DNA of 64,000 bases from Gemmobacter nectariphilus (GCA_020721445.1 DYMU01000007.1:62001-126000), one strand, 5' to 3'. Shown: positions 53,374-63,037, counted from the stretch's first letter. Made by a program: numbers and translations. The notes: a model not told the origin generated them from the sequence alone.

Positions 53374-54371
53374 AAGAAATCCGTCAACGACAGACGAGAC
53401 AGCCGGGCCGTGACCGCATAGACGGTTTCAAGGTTGGTCTGAACCGCCTCCAGTTCGGTCGCCAGACGGTAGGGGTCGCCTTGCAGCAATTCGGCCTGTG
53501 CCAGTTCAAACGACAGCACCTCGGCCGAGTGGCGGGACTGGACCGCCTCGATCCGGCCTTCTGTCATGCCTATTTGCGCGGCAAGCTGTGTCAGGTCGTC
53601 CTGTCCGGCAATCAGCTGCCGGGCGGCCAGCTGCGCGAAATCCTGCACGGCGGAAGCGGGCAGCCCAAGGGCCGGATCGTTCATCAAGGCGGCGGCGGTC
53701 AGACCCTTCAGGGCAGACCGGAACGCCGCATCGTTTGCCGTGGGGCCAAGTCCGACCTTTTCCGTGGCCGAAACCGCCAGATCCGCCAGATCCGCGCCGC
53801 CTTGATAGGCCAGTGCGGTAAAGCCTGCCGGATCATCAAACCAATCCGAAATCCGGGCCATGGCCTCTTCGGCGGTCAGGGCCCCGGTGATCTGACCGCG
53901 CAAAGCCGACAGGATCGTGTCGGTATCGCGGACAGCGGCACCATCTGCCGTGACGCCGGCCAGCAGCGTGCGGCCGGCCAGTGATGTGTTCAGGCCGGCA
54001 AGAACCCCGTCAAGCCGGGTGCGGGCTTCGGTCACCGCAAGGTCAATCTGGTCCGGCGATCCCGCCTGCGACGCCAGCAGCAAAGGTGACACCAGCGCCT
54101 GCGTGTTTTCAGCAACATGGGCCACGATGGTCTGCACGGCACCGGTGTGAAACGCCGCTTCCTGCGCCGCACCCAGATAGCCCTTTGCAAGATTGTGGGA
54201 CCGCGCCAAACCCGACAGCAGGCTGAAATCGCCCGACACCGCTGCGCCAACATCACTGACCCGGCCAGATGCCAGTTCCTGCGTGATCCGCCCCGAGTCA
54301 GCCTTCAGCCGCGCCATCTGGGACTTGAGCAAAAACGATTGCGCCAGATCGCCGAATGAAACCATGGTCAT
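53370..54371 (-). CDS. flgL: Flagellar hook-filament junction protein FlgL
   Basis: 333 aa. Flagellin-like N- and C-terminal helices are visible: SQMARLKADSGRITQELASGRVSDVG near 17-42 and AVQTNLETVYAVTARLSRLSLTDFL at the end. The middle region is variable. ATGA overlaps with flgK upstream and flgI downstream. It builds the junction between hook and filament. Confidence 0.9.
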   Translation of the reverse strand: MTMVSFGDLAQSFLLKSQMARLKADSGRITQELASGRVSDVGAAVSGDFSLLSGLARSHNLAKGYLGAAQEAAFHTGAVQTIVAHVAENTQALVSPLLLASQAGSPDQIDLAVTEARTRLDGVLAGLNTSLAGRTLLAGVTADGAAVRDTDTILSALRGQITGALTAEEAMARISDWFDDPAGFTALAYQGGADLADLAVSATEKVGLGPTANDAAFRSALKGLTAAALMNDPALGLPASAVQDFAQLAARQLIAGQDDLTQLAAQIGMTEGRIEAVQSRHSAEVLSFELAQAELLQGDPYRLATELEAVQTNLETVYAVTARLSRLSLTDFL

Positions 54372-55831
54372 CGTGATATCCCCAACAGAATGTCAATCAT
54401 GTTGCCTGCGGTCTGAATGACCTTGGCATTGGCGGCATAGGCCTGTTCGATCAAAAGCAGGTTCTGCATTTCCTGATCGGTATCGACCCCGTCGCGCATC
54501 AGTTCTGCCTTCAGGCCTTCGGTGCGGGCGGCAGCAAAGCCAAGTTCAGCTTCGGCGGACAGACGGTGACCGGACACCGACGACGCAATCTGGGTCGCAA
54601 TATCAGACAGGCTGTGCGCGCCGGGCGAAAAGCTGCCCGAGGCTGGCACGATTTTGCCCGTCAGCGCGCCGCCAAGGGCCGCAAGACCGGCGGATTGCCC
54701 CGACGGCCCTGCCGTGACGGCACCCAGCCCATCGCGCAGATGCCACAGGGCGCCACCGGCCTCGGGCAGCACCAGCGCATTGATGCTGACCCGCCCGGCA
54801 AGCCCGACCTCGTCTGCGGGGTCAAGCGGGGTGCCGTGATCGGTAAACAGGCCCACATCGCCGGGTGACAGGGTCGGGTCAACGGCGGGCGCGGCAAACC
54901 GCTCGATCAGGTTGCGCGCGAAAGCATCGACCTGCGCCTGCGCCGCCGGTGCCAGCGTATCGCGTAGATCAAACAGCGCTGCGAGCCGACCTTCGCCAAG
55001 GCGGCCCCCCTCTGGCCCGGTGCTGACCGGCCGGCCATCGACCGTCAGGCCAGACAGCGCGCCCGAAGTCAGCGTCATGTCGGCGGTCAAGGTGCCGGTG
55101 GCGCTGAAGTCAAGTTTCGCCGGACGCCCATCCAGCATGATCGTTCCGCCGGTCGAGACCAGAGCGATCTGGTCATGATCGCGGGCCAGTTCCCGCACCG
55201 GAATGATCGAGGCAACCTGATCCACCAGCTTTTGGCGTTGATCCATCAGGGCAGATGTCTCGCGGCCTGTGGAAGCGTAGGTTCTGATCCGCAGGTTCAG
55301 GTCGGAAATCCCGGCAAGGGCCTGGTTCACCGTGGTCACATCGGCGGCAATCTGGGTGTCTGCCGTCTTTCGCGCCGTCTGGATCTGTGTGGTCAGATCC
55401 GACAAGCCGGTTGTCAGGCCGCGGGCGGCATCAACGACCGATGCAAGACGTGCCTCGGATTCGGGGCGGGCGGTGGCCTCGACCAGGCTGCGTTCCAGGG
55501 CGGTGATGCGACCGGACAGCGAATTTGCCTGATCAGGCGCCCCGATTGTTTGTTCCAACCGCGCCAGAAAACCGGCCGTAGGTTCACGATAGCCCTGGGC
55601 TGCCGAGGCAAGCCGAAGGTCGCGCAGCAAGACCTGATCCATCGCGCGCGCAACACCGTCGATGCTGACGCCGCTGCCGGTCTGCCCCAGCACGCGCGCC
55701 GAAAGCTGCACCTCGCGCCGACCATAGCCTTCGGTCAGCGCGTTCGAGATGTTTGAGGCGGTGACCTCGGCCATTCTTGATGACGCGGCAAGGCCCGTCA
55801 TGGCGCTGGACAACGCGGATGAAATGCTCAT
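54368..55831 (-). CDS. flgK: Flagellar hook-associated protein FlgK
   Basis: 487 aa. N-terminal ISSALSSAMTGLAASSRMAEVTASNISNALTEGYGRREV is the FlgK start, and the C-terminal LLLIEQAYAANAKVIQTAGNMIDILLGI is the matching coiled-coil end. Follows flgE by 15 bases and overlaps flgL by four. First hook-filament junction protein. Confidence 0.92.
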   Translation of the reverse strand: MSISSALSSAMTGLAASSRMAEVTASNISNALTEGYGRREVQLSARVLGQTGSGVSIDGVARAMDQVLLRDLRLASAAQGYREPTAGFLARLEQTIGAPDQANSLSGRITALERSLVEATARPESEARLASVVDAARGLTTGLSDLTTQIQTARKTADTQIAADVTTVNQALAGISDLNLRIRTYASTGRETSALMDQRQKLVDQVASIIPVRELARDHDQIALVSTGGTIMLDGRPAKLDFSATGTLTADMTLTSGALSGLTVDGRPVSTGPEGGRLGEGRLAALFDLRDTLAPAAQAQVDAFARNLIERFAAPAVDPTLSPGDVGLFTDHGTPLDPADEVGLAGRVSINALVLPEAGGALWHLRDGLGAVTAGPSGQSAGLAALGGALTGKIVPASGSFSPGAHSLSDIATQIASSVSGHRLSAEAELGFAAARTEGLKAELMRDGVDTDQEMQNLLLIEQAYAANAKVIQTAGNMIDILLGISR

Positions 55832-55846
55832 CTGTCAGGCCCTTCC

Positions 55847-57160
55847 TCAGCGTTTGATGTTGGTGGTTTCCTGCAGCATCTCATCGACGGTCTGGATGAC
55901 CTTTGCGTTCGATGAATAGGCCCGCTGCGTGGTGATCAGCGCGGTCAACTCTGCCGCGACATCGGTGGCCGACCCCTCGCGGGCATAGCCGACCACACTG
56001 CCCGTCGGCCCTTCTCCGGCGTTCCACAAAAAGAACGAACCGGATTCGGGCGAGACCTGGAAGGTCTGGTTGTTCAATGGCGTCAGACCATTGACACTGG
56101 GCACGTCAACCAAGGGAATCTGATAAATCCGGCGGATGAACCCGGTGTCATAGCTGGCAAGGATGTAGCCGTTTTCATCCACCTCGACCGCTGTCAGGTT
56201 GCCCACTGGCGAGCCGTCCTTGGTGATGGCGGTCGGGGCGAAACTGTCAGAAAGCTGGGTCAGCCCGTTCGGATCGCCCGCGCGCCCTATGGTGACAGTG
56301 ATAGGCCCGCCCGCCACGGTCAGCGCCAGCGTGCCGGCCGCGGCGTCATAGGCGCCGCCAGACAGGGTGGTGACCGAAGAAAGGGTGCCGCCCGATCCGC
56401 GTGCGTCATCAAAGGTCAGCTCATATTCACCGACCACGGCGCCATCCAACCCGCTGTCCCGGATGACCATGGTCCAGCTGTTGGACGACCCGGTTGCCGG
56501 AATGACCGGCGTGAACGTGATATCCAGCGTTTCCGATGTGCCAAGATTGCCGAAATATTCCACCGACAGTGGCAAGGTATCGCCCGCCGAGCCGGCCTCG
56601 GTTTCGGTGGCGGGCAGGTTGACGCCAAGCGACATCTTTGTGGTGGGGTCGCCCGCCGTCTGGTTGGAGTTGATCACCACGGGTTCCAGGGCCGACATCG
56701 AGTCGCGGGGATAGGTTGGTACTGTTCCATCGGCGTTGGCAGGCCAGCCCAGAAGAACCAGCCCCGAGTCGGTGCGCAGGACGCCCGTAGCATCGGTGCG
56801 AAAGGCCCCCGTGGTGGTCATCATCATGGGCTGTTCGCCGATACCGCTGTCTGTCATGCGGACCGACGGTACCACGGGCAGCATGCCGCGCCCTGAGACG
56901 GCCAGGTCAAGCGCGTTGGACGTGCCGACGATCGCCCCGCGATCCTCGATCATGCGTTGGGTCGATGCCCTGACCCCACCTGCGGAATAGGTTCCCGCCC
57001 CGCGGGCACTGGTAATGACCATGCTTTCAAATTCGGTCGACGCCCGTTTGTAGCCAAAGGTCGAAGAGTTTGCGATGTTGTCCGAGATGGTGGCAAGCCG
57101 GGTCGCATTCGCGTTCAGGCCAGCCACACCCGCGTTCAGCGAGGAAGAGATCGTCATCAA
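55847..57160 (-). CDS. flgE: Flagellar hook protein FlgE
   Basis: 437 aa. MMTISSSLNAGVAGLNANATRLATISDNIANSSTFGYKRASTEFES is the rod/hook N-terminal coiled coil and the C-terminus ALITTQRAYSSNAKVIQTVDEMLQETTNIKR the matching helix; the domain between is variable. Has its own 93-base leader after motB with a candidate CtrA box. Confidence 0.92.
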   Translation of the reverse strand: MMTISSSLNAGVAGLNANATRLATISDNIANSSTFGYKRASTEFESMVITSARGAGTYSAGGVRASTQRMIEDRGAIVGTSNALDLAVSGRGMLPVVPSVRMTDSGIGEQPMMMTTTGAFRTDATGVLRTDSGLVLLGWPANADGTVPTYPRDSMSALEPVVINSNQTAGDPTTKMSLGVNLPATETEAGSAGDTLPLSVEYFGNLGTSETLDITFTPVIPATGSSNSWTMVIRDSGLDGAVVGEYELTFDDARGSGGTLSSVTTLSGGAYDAAAGTLALTVAGGPITVTIGRAGDPNGLTQLSDSFAPTAITKDGSPVGNLTAVEVDENGYILASYDTGFIRRIYQIPLVDVPSVNGLTPLNNQTFQVSPESGSFFLWNAGEGPTGSVVGYAREGSATDVAAELTALITTQRAYSSNAKVIQTVDEMLQETTNIKR

Positions 57161-57215
57161 TACCGCCTTTCTACAGGTCGATGCGCTATATGCCTCGCAC
57201 CCTGCACCAAGGCGA

Positions 57216-57230
57216 TTAACAGCCCGCTAA
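57216..57230. promoter_or_regulatory. Candidate CtrA box upstream of flgE
   Basis: TTAA at 57216-57219, 7 bases, CTAA at 57227-57230: 7 of 8 matches to TTAA-N7-TTAA. It lies 56 bases before the flgE start, in the motB-flgE gap. AT-rich half-sites like this are rare in the surrounding GC-rich DNA. Confidence 0.4.
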
Positions 57231-57253
57231 TGCGTTCAATTTGACGGATCGGG

Positions 57254-58093
57254 TTATCGGTTGCTGCGCAGCAAGACCACCTCAAGCCGGTTGTTGCGCA
57301 GGACCGACGGATCAGGCGTCAGCGGCTTGCGGTCGGCAAAGCCGGTGACGCGGGCAAAGCGGTTGTCCGCCAAGCCATCACCTTCCAGCAACAGCCGCAT
57401 CGCCAAGGCGCGGTCGGCAGACAGCGGCCAGACCGGGTTGGCCTTCAGCATCAGCGGATAGCTGCGCACGTAACCCCCGACAGCCAAAGGATTTTCGGTG
57501 GCGACCAGCACGTCGGCCAACACGGAAGACAACTCCTGCAGGGTTTTGGTCGGCGTCGCTGCGTCGGGCTCAAACAATGGCGCTTGCGGCAGATCGAACA
57601 CCTCGATCACCAGCCCTTCATCGGTCACTTTTGTGACCACATGGCGCAACAGACGTTCCATCGTCATGCTTTCGCCGCTGCGCGCCAGCAGGGTCTTTTC
57701 GACCTGTGCCAGCTTTTCCTGTTCCTCGGCCTTGGCGGCGGTGTCGCCAGCCGCTTCGCCGTTGGCCTGCCGGTCATTGGTGGGTTTTTCGGCAGCGGCC
57801 CCGGTTCCATTCTGCGCCAGCGTCTTTTCGGACATCACCGAATCCCCGCCAAAAGCGCCGTCGCCGCCGCCCGAGATCCGGTTGATCGGGATTGTCGGAC
57901 TGAAATAGTCCGCAATCCCCTTGCGTTGCTTTTCCGTCGTCGCGTTCAACAGCCACATCAGCATGAAGAAGGCCATCATGGCCGTCACGAAATCGGCATA
58001 GGCAACCTTCCACGCACCCCCGTGGTGGCCACCTGCGATGACGACTTTCTTCCGCTTGATGATGACTGGCGCGGCATTTGATTGCCCGGCCAT
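57254..58093 (-). CDS. motB: Flagellar stator protein MotB
   Basis: About 279 aa from ATG 58093. The plug and transmembrane helix YADFVTAMMAFFMLMWLLNA near residues 33-52 carries the proton-binding Asp. A periplasmic linker rich in Ala/Glu (90-150) leads to an OmpA-like peptidoglycan-binding domain (180-279) ending in RNNRLEVVLLRSNR. First gene of the flagellar run in this window; motA is not seen. Confidence 0.92.
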   Translation of the reverse strand: MAGQSNAAPVIIKRKKVVIAGGHHGGAWKVAYADFVTAMMAFFMLMWLLNATTEKQRKGIADYFSPTIPINRISGGGDGAFGGDSVMSEKTLAQNGTGAAAEKPTNDRQANGEAAGDTAAKAEEQEKLAQVEKTLLARSGESMTMERLLRHVVTKVTDEGLVIEVFDLPQAPLFEPDAATPTKTLQELSSVLADVLVATENPLAVGGYVRSYPLMLKANPVWPLSADRALAMRLLLEGDGLADNRFARVTGFADRKPLTPDPSVLRNNRLEVVLLRSNR

Positions 58094-58182
58094 CACACAC
58101 CCATGTTTCACACCCGTCTACCGGTCTACAGCAGGTCGGTGAACGGGCGCTTAAAGGATGGGGTTTTAGGCAGTTTGCGGGC

Positions 58183-59211
58183 CTATTCCGCCGAAGACCG
58201 CGCCCACAGGTTGATGTCTTCTTCCGCCGAAACCCGGTCGATTTCCGCCAACTCGTGTGCTGTGAACGCAAGGTTGCCAATGGCCCCCGCGCAATCCACC
58301 ACCTGTTCGGGCCTTGACGCGCCGATCAGCGCAGTGGTGATCTTGCCGTCGCGCAGCACCCAGGCAATCGCCATCTGCGCCAGCGTCTGACCGCGCGCCT
58401 GCGCGATCGCGTCCAGCGCGCGCACGCTTTCGATGGCGCGCGGCGTGATCGTGGCGGGGTTCAGGCTTTTGCCCTGTGCGGCCCGGCTGCCCTGGGGGAT
58501 GCCGCCAAGGTATTTCGTGGTCAGGATCCCTTGTGCCAGCGGCGTAAAGGCAATCGACCCGATGCCCAGATCTTCCAGCGTTTCGCGCAATCCGTCCTTT
58601 TCCACCCAACGGTTGAGGATGTTATAGCTGGGCTGATGGATCACGCAGGGCGTGCCAAGGTCTTTCAGGATCGCCGCCGCCTGCCGGGTCTTGGCGCTGG
58701 AATAGCTGGAAATGCCGACATAAAGCGCCCGGCCTGACCGCACGATATGGTCCAGCGCGCCCATGGTTTCTTCCAGCGGCGTGTCGGGGTCGAAGCGGTG
58801 CGAATAAAAGATATCCACGTAATCCAGCCCCATCCGCTTCAGGCTTTGGTCACAGGACGCGATCAGGTATTTGCGGCTGCCCCATTCCCCGTAAGGCCCC
58901 TGCCACATGTTGTAGCCGGCTTTCGAGCTGATGATCAGCTCATCCCGGTGGTGCGCGAAATCGGTGCGCAAGATCCCGCCAAACGCCTCTTCGGCGGAAC
59001 CGGGGGGCGGGCCATAGTTGTTGGCAAGGTCGAAATGGGTAATCCCGTGGTCAAAGGCCGTGCGGCAGATCTCGCGCTTTACCTGATGCGCCGTGTCATG
59101 ACCAAAGTTGTGCCACAGGCCAAGGCTGATCGCCGGAAGCTTCAACCCCGATGCGCCGCAGCGGCGATAGGTCATGCGGGAATAGCGGACGGGATGGGGG
59201 ACATAGGTCAT
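58183..59211 (-). CDS. Aldo/keto reductase (L-glyceraldehyde-3-phosphate reductase-like)
   Basis: About 342 aa from ATG 59211. Motifs: RRCGASGLKLPAISLGLWHNFG near 16-37, FDLANNYGPPPGSAEE near 61-76 (catalytic Tyr), LIISSKAGYNMWQGPYG near 91, YSHRFDPDTPLEETMGAL near 126, ALIGASRPEQV near 296. Matches the YghZ branch, acting on L-glyceraldehyde phosphate or methylglyoxal-type aldehydes. Monocistronic, with its start 87 bases from the divergent YihY gene. Confidence 0.87.
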   Translation of the reverse strand: MTYVPHPVRYSRMTYRRCGASGLKLPAISLGLWHNFGHDTAHQVKREICRTAFDHGITHFDLANNYGPPPGSAEEAFGGILRTDFAHHRDELIISSKAGYNMWQGPYGEWGSRKYLIASCDQSLKRMGLDYVDIFYSHRFDPDTPLEETMGALDHIVRSGRALYVGISSYSSAKTRQAAAILKDLGTPCVIHQPSYNILNRWVEKDGLRETLEDLGIGSIAFTPLAQGILTTKYLGGIPQGSRAAQGKSLNPATITPRAIESVRALDAIAQARGQTLAQMAIAWVLRDGKITTALIGASRPEQVVDCAGAIGNLAFTAHELAEIDRVSAEEDINLWARSSAE

Positions 59212-59298
59212 GGGAACGGCTCCTGTTTGCGCTATCTTTTCAGCAGTAAAACCCCTGCGCAAGTTGCGCATGCCAGAATAACACGCTTAGGTGGGCTG

Positions 59299-60198
59299 AT
59301 GTTGCAGCGGCTTTTTGCATTCAGGGATTTTCTCTGGTCGGTCTGGTGCCGGGTCGGGGATGGTCATTTCGGGCTGATCGCTGCCGGGGTGGCATTCTAC
59401 GCGATGTTCGCGGTCTTTCCCGGCCTTGCCGCCAGCATTGCGATCTGGGGCCTGGTGGCCGATCCGGCGGTGATTGCCGATTATCTTGCGGTGGCCGAGC
59501 GTTTCTTGCCCGCCGACGCGGCAAGGCTGGTCCACGATCAGGTGACGGGCCTTCTGACCACCCCCCGCGCGACCCTTGGATGGGCAACCCTCGTCTCGCT
59601 GATGATTGCGCTTTACTCCGCGCGGGCAGGGGTTTCCGCCCTGATCACAGGTCTGGATGTGGTTCACCGGGCCACGCCGCGCAACTGGCTTTGGGGCTGG
59701 GCGGTCGACATCCTGATGACGCTTGCGCTGATCTTTGCCAGTCTGTTCGGCCTTGGCACGATCGTGCTGGTGCCCTTCGTGCTTGGTTTTGTCGATCTGG
59801 GTCCGGCGGAACAAATGGTGCTGCTGGTCCTGCCGTGGCTTGCCATGTTTCTGCTGGTGCTGAGTTGCCTGTCGATCATCTATCATTTCGGCCCCAACCT
59901 GCCCCAGGCCGCGGGGCGGCCTTGGGTCAGCGTTGGCGTCGTGGTGGCCGCGGTGACATGGTCGGCGGTCAGCTTCGCGTTTTCGGCTTATCTGGCCAAC
60001 TTTGACAGTTACAACCGGATCTACGGGTCGATCGGCGCGGTGGTGGCGCTGCTGATGTGGCTGTATCTGGGTGTCTGGGCGGTGCTGCTGGGCGGCGCGG
60101 TCAATGCCGAGCTGACAACCCCACGCGTCAACGCCCGAACCGGCACCCGAACTGGCACCCCTGTCAACGATCAACCACAACGGTCTGATTTGCCGTAA
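59299..60198 (+). CDS. YihY/virulence-factor BrkB family membrane protein
   Basis: About 299 aa from ATG 59299. Six hydrophobic helices with the family signature FGLIAAGVAFYAMFAVFPGLAA near 20-41 and YNRIYGSIGAVVALLMWLYLGVWAVLLGGAVNAEL near 236-270. Formerly mis-called ribonuclease BN. Function unresolved. Its 3' end overlaps the convergent CRTAC1 gene by 35 bases. Confidence 0.85.
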   Translation: MLQRLFAFRDFLWSVWCRVGDGHFGLIAAGVAFYAMFAVFPGLAASIAIWGLVADPAVIADYLAVAERFLPADAARLVHDQVTGLLTTPRATLGWATLVSLMIALYSARAGVSALITGLDVVHRATPRNWLWGWAVDILMTLALIFASLFGLGTIVLVPFVLGFVDLGPAEQMVLLVLPWLAMFLLVLSCLSIIYHFGPNLPQAAGRPWVSVGVVVAAVTWSAVSFAFSAYLANFDSYNRIYGSIGAVVALLMWLYLGVWAVLLGGAVNAELTTPRVNARTGTRTGTPVNDQPQRSDLP

Positions 60199-61693
60199 CC
60201 TCTTGCCAACCCGAGATGTGGCCATCGGGCCAGATGACCCTGACCTGCGCCTTGTCCGCCGCTCCAAGCCCGAAATGCTGTGGCCCCCAGATGCCGCTGG
60301 CATGGCCGCCGCCCACTGTCACCTCGTGCCTTTGCCGGCGGTCGCCGCTTTGCACCTCGACAAAGGCCCCGATCGCGGTCGGGTTCGGCCCCGGCTGTGA
60401 CAAGGCCAGCCTGACCCAGTTTCCCACCGGCCCGGCATTGCGCCAGACCTGCGCCGGGGCATTGCGGTTCACCACCACAAGGTCAAGCGCGCCATCGGCG
60501 TTCAGATCGACCACCGCCGCCCCGCGCGACGGCTGCATCGACGCCGTGCCCGCCTTGTCCGCCACTTCGACAAACACACCGTCCGGCCCTTGCAGCAACA
60601 GGTTGTTCGGGTCGGCCAAGGCAAAATCGGGCATGTCCCAGACATTGCCCTTTGCCACGAACAGATCGGCCCGCGTGTCGTTGTTCACATCGGCAAATTG
60701 GGCGTGCCAACCGGTAGACGGGCGCGGATCGTCGCCCACGAATGGCCGATGCGCCGTAACCCCCCGCGCCCATGCCACATCGCTGTAATCGGGCGTGGTT
60801 CCAGGCGCAGGTGCGACAAGGGTTTGCAACTTGTGGTCGGCCATGCTGGTCAGGTAAAATTCGGGGTATCCGTCGGCGTTCAGATCGGTGCTGGCGATCC
60901 CCATGCCCCAGATGCGCAACCGCTTCCAACCCTCGGCCTCGGTGTAAAGCCGCGGCGCATCCCCGGTTGGCAGGTGCCACATCTGCTCTTGTCCGCCCTT
61001 GTAATACTCACGGTCATTCGACACCCGCAGCGATTTGCGCCCCGACGCATTCCAGTCGGTAAACAGCAGCGACAGGGTGCAATAACTGGGCGTCAACGGG
61101 ACCCTCGTGCCATAGCCGCGACCCGCGGGGCGGTGCAGGTGGTTGTCGGTGCAATTGCCCCAGGGAAACGCTTCTTGTGTGCGGTCGATATAGGTGCCGA
61201 TGGCCAGTGTCGGAAACTCCTGCCCCGTTTCCCATGTTGCCGCAAAGGCGGTGGACCAGGCATCGCCACCGTCAAACCCCCACGCTTCATTCGCCCGCTG
61301 AAACCGGCAATCGCCCAGACCGCGCATCAGCACGTCTTCACCCACGCGCAACAGCGCAAGGTCGGTGATGCCGTCACTGTCAACGTCCAGCGGATAGGCC
61401 CCGGTGACGCCGGTCAGTTCCAGCCCGCTGGTCTGCACGGTCAGCGTCAAGGCCCCGCCCGTGGGGCTGTCATTGCGCCAAAATCCCGCCGGGGCAGCGC
61501 CCCCCGCCATGAACACCTCGGGCCGGTCATCGCCGGTGCAGTCAAACACCGCAACGCCGCCGCCCACCATATATTCCCAGTCGCCGCTATAGCTGTGCGT
61601 CAGCCCGGCGCTGGCCGTTTCCTCGACAAAGCGTGGCACCTCTTGCGCCACGGCGGGCAGGGCCAGCAAGCAAAGACCAAACGCGCGGATCAT
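60164..61693 (-). CDS. CRTAC1-like FG-GAP/ASPIC-UnbV repeat protein, secreted
   Basis: 509 aa. Signal peptide MIRAFGLCLLALPAVA, then FG-GAP beta-propeller repeats with Ca-type motifs (DCTGDDRPEVF, DVDSDGITDLA, DLNADGYPEF, DVNNDTRADLF, DLNADGALDLV). The C-terminal ASPIC/UnbV domain shows VGNWVRLALSQPG, NPTAIGAFVEVQSG and VRVIWPDGHISGWQEV. Four bases of the 3' end of the haloperoxidase-like gene overlap its start (ATGA), so the pair is coupled. Function unknown. Confidence 0.83.
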   Translation of the reverse strand: MIRAFGLCLLALPAVAQEVPRFVEETASAGLTHSYSGDWEYMVGGGVAVFDCTGDDRPEVFMAGGAAPAGFWRNDSPTGGALTLTVQTSGLELTGVTGAYPLDVDSDGITDLALLRVGEDVLMRGLGDCRFQRANEAWGFDGGDAWSTAFAATWETGQEFPTLAIGTYIDRTQEAFPWGNCTDNHLHRPAGRGYGTRVPLTPSYCTLSLLFTDWNASGRKSLRVSNDREYYKGGQEQMWHLPTGDAPRLYTEAEGWKRLRIWGMGIASTDLNADGYPEFYLTSMADHKLQTLVAPAPGTTPDYSDVAWARGVTAHRPFVGDDPRPSTGWHAQFADVNNDTRADLFVAKGNVWDMPDFALADPNNLLLQGPDGVFVEVADKAGTASMQPSRGAAVVDLNADGALDLVVVNRNAPAQVWRNAGPVGNWVRLALSQPGPNPTAIGAFVEVQSGDRRQRHEVTVGGGHASGIWGPQHFGLGAADKAQVRVIWPDGHISGWQEVTANQTVVVDR

Positions 61694-62997
61694 GCCAGCG
61701 TCCGCAACCGCACAGCATGGTCGCCGATGCAGCGGCCCTGATCCAGACCCCGGTCAATCGCCGCCCGAAAGTGGATGCCGCCGTACAGCCGCGAGATCGC
61801 CGCCTCTTCGGCTGCGGCCCAAAAGCTTGGAAAGCTGCGCGCGGCAAGGCCATCTGCTTCGTGTGTGGCATCGGCAAAGGCGAAATCCGCGCCAAACGTG
61901 GCCGTCAACACCGTGGCCGCGGCCCCGGACAGGGTTGAATGCCCCGACGGATATTCGGGGAAAGGCGGCGTAATCAGCAGCGGTTCCCACTTCGGGTCAA
62001 TCACCCGGTGGATATAGGTGACCGGGCGCAACAGGTCATGCGCGAACTTGGCCTGCCAGCAGCCTATGAACGCATCCGCCATCGCCACACCAAGGCGCGC
62101 CATGATGTCGGCGCTGCGCAGCGCGTCCAGCCTGTCACGGTCAATGATCTGCAACACAATCTCTACCCAATGCCCCGGCGGGGTGGGCGACAGCATCGGG
62201 TCATCCGACCAGAACCGCGCAATGGTTTTTTGTTCCTCGGTCAGGCTGCGACTGGTGGTGTAAACCTCCATCGCCTCGGCATGGAACGCCGACCCCGCTG
62301 CTTCGCTATAGGCGGGGGGCGGGGGCAATGCGCAGGTGTTGCCCGCAGGCAGGGCAAAGGGGCGGTTCTTGTGCCAATCGGGCAAAAGCGGGGTTTGCTG
62401 CTGGCGGATCAGGCTGGTCGGCACCCAATGCGCCGGACCGTCTGTCAGCACATATTCCATGGGAAAGCCCATGTTTTCCACCACCGCGCCACCATCGGTC
62501 ATCGACCACGCGATGATATGCTCGGCAATCGCCTGCCCGTGGCTTTCGCTGCGGGCCAGCACATCGGCGGGCAGGGCGTCCAACCCACTTCCCATCTGCC
62601 GCGCCATGGCCTGCATCGCGCGCTGGCCGGTCGGGCCGGTGTTGCCAAAAAATGCGGCCACCGCCCGCGACAGGGTGGCGTTCAGAATGGCCGACGGGTC
62701 ATAGGCCAAAGCCGGGTCGCAGGTGGGCAGGGCTGTCAGCCCGGTCAGTTGCCCCGCCAGCGATACCGTGTCCGTGCGGCATGACGCCAGCGCCTCCCAC
62801 GCGGCCACGCCAAGATAGCCAAAGGCGCGGCTGGCGACGGGCGGCGAATAGGTGGCGGTGTGGCGCACCAGTTCCAGCACCAGCCGGTACCAGTTCCGCA
62901 GCACCGGCGCGGGGTCCGCAGCCGCAAGCGCCGGACGGGGCAAGGCAAGGCCCGCAAGGGCCGCGCCGCCAAAGCCAACAAAACTGCGTCTGTTCAT
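61690..62997 (-). CDS. Vanadium-dependent haloperoxidase-like PAP2 enzyme, Tat-exported
   Basis: About 435 aa from ATG 62997. Tat signal NRRSFVGFGGAALAGLALPRPALA. The three vanadate/phosphate-binding motifs are all present: KFAHDLLRP (KxxxxxxRP, near 310), PSGHSTLSGAA near 345, and SRLYGGIHFRAAID (SRxxGGxHF, near 398). Cofactor could be vanadate (halide oxidation) or it could be a phosphatase; the sequence alone does not decide. Upstream of and coupled to the CRTAC1 protein. Confidence 0.82.
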   Translation of the reverse strand: MNRRSFVGFGGAALAGLALPRPALAAADPAPVLRNWYRLVLELVRHTATYSPPVASRAFGYLGVAAWEALASCRTDTVSLAGQLTGLTALPTCDPALAYDPSAILNATLSRAVAAFFGNTGPTGQRAMQAMARQMGSGLDALPADVLARSESHGQAIAEHIIAWSMTDGGAVVENMGFPMEYVLTDGPAHWVPTSLIRQQQTPLLPDWHKNRPFALPAGNTCALPPPPAYSEAAGSAFHAEAMEVYTTSRSLTEEQKTIARFWSDDPMLSPTPPGHWVEIVLQIIDRDRLDALRSADIMARLGVAMADAFIGCWQAKFAHDLLRPVTYIHRVIDPKWEPLLITPPFPEYPSGHSTLSGAAATVLTATFGADFAFADATHEADGLAARSFPSFWAAAEEAAISRLYGGIHFRAAIDRGLDQGRCIGDHAVRLRTLA

Positions 62998-63037
62998 CGC
63001 GCCCTCCACGGTCAAAAGACGGTATCGGATGACGGCA

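Noticed and set aside
59299-60198. Ribonuclease BN
   Set aside because: YihY proteins are integral membrane proteins with no RNase Z motifs; the old name is an annotation error.
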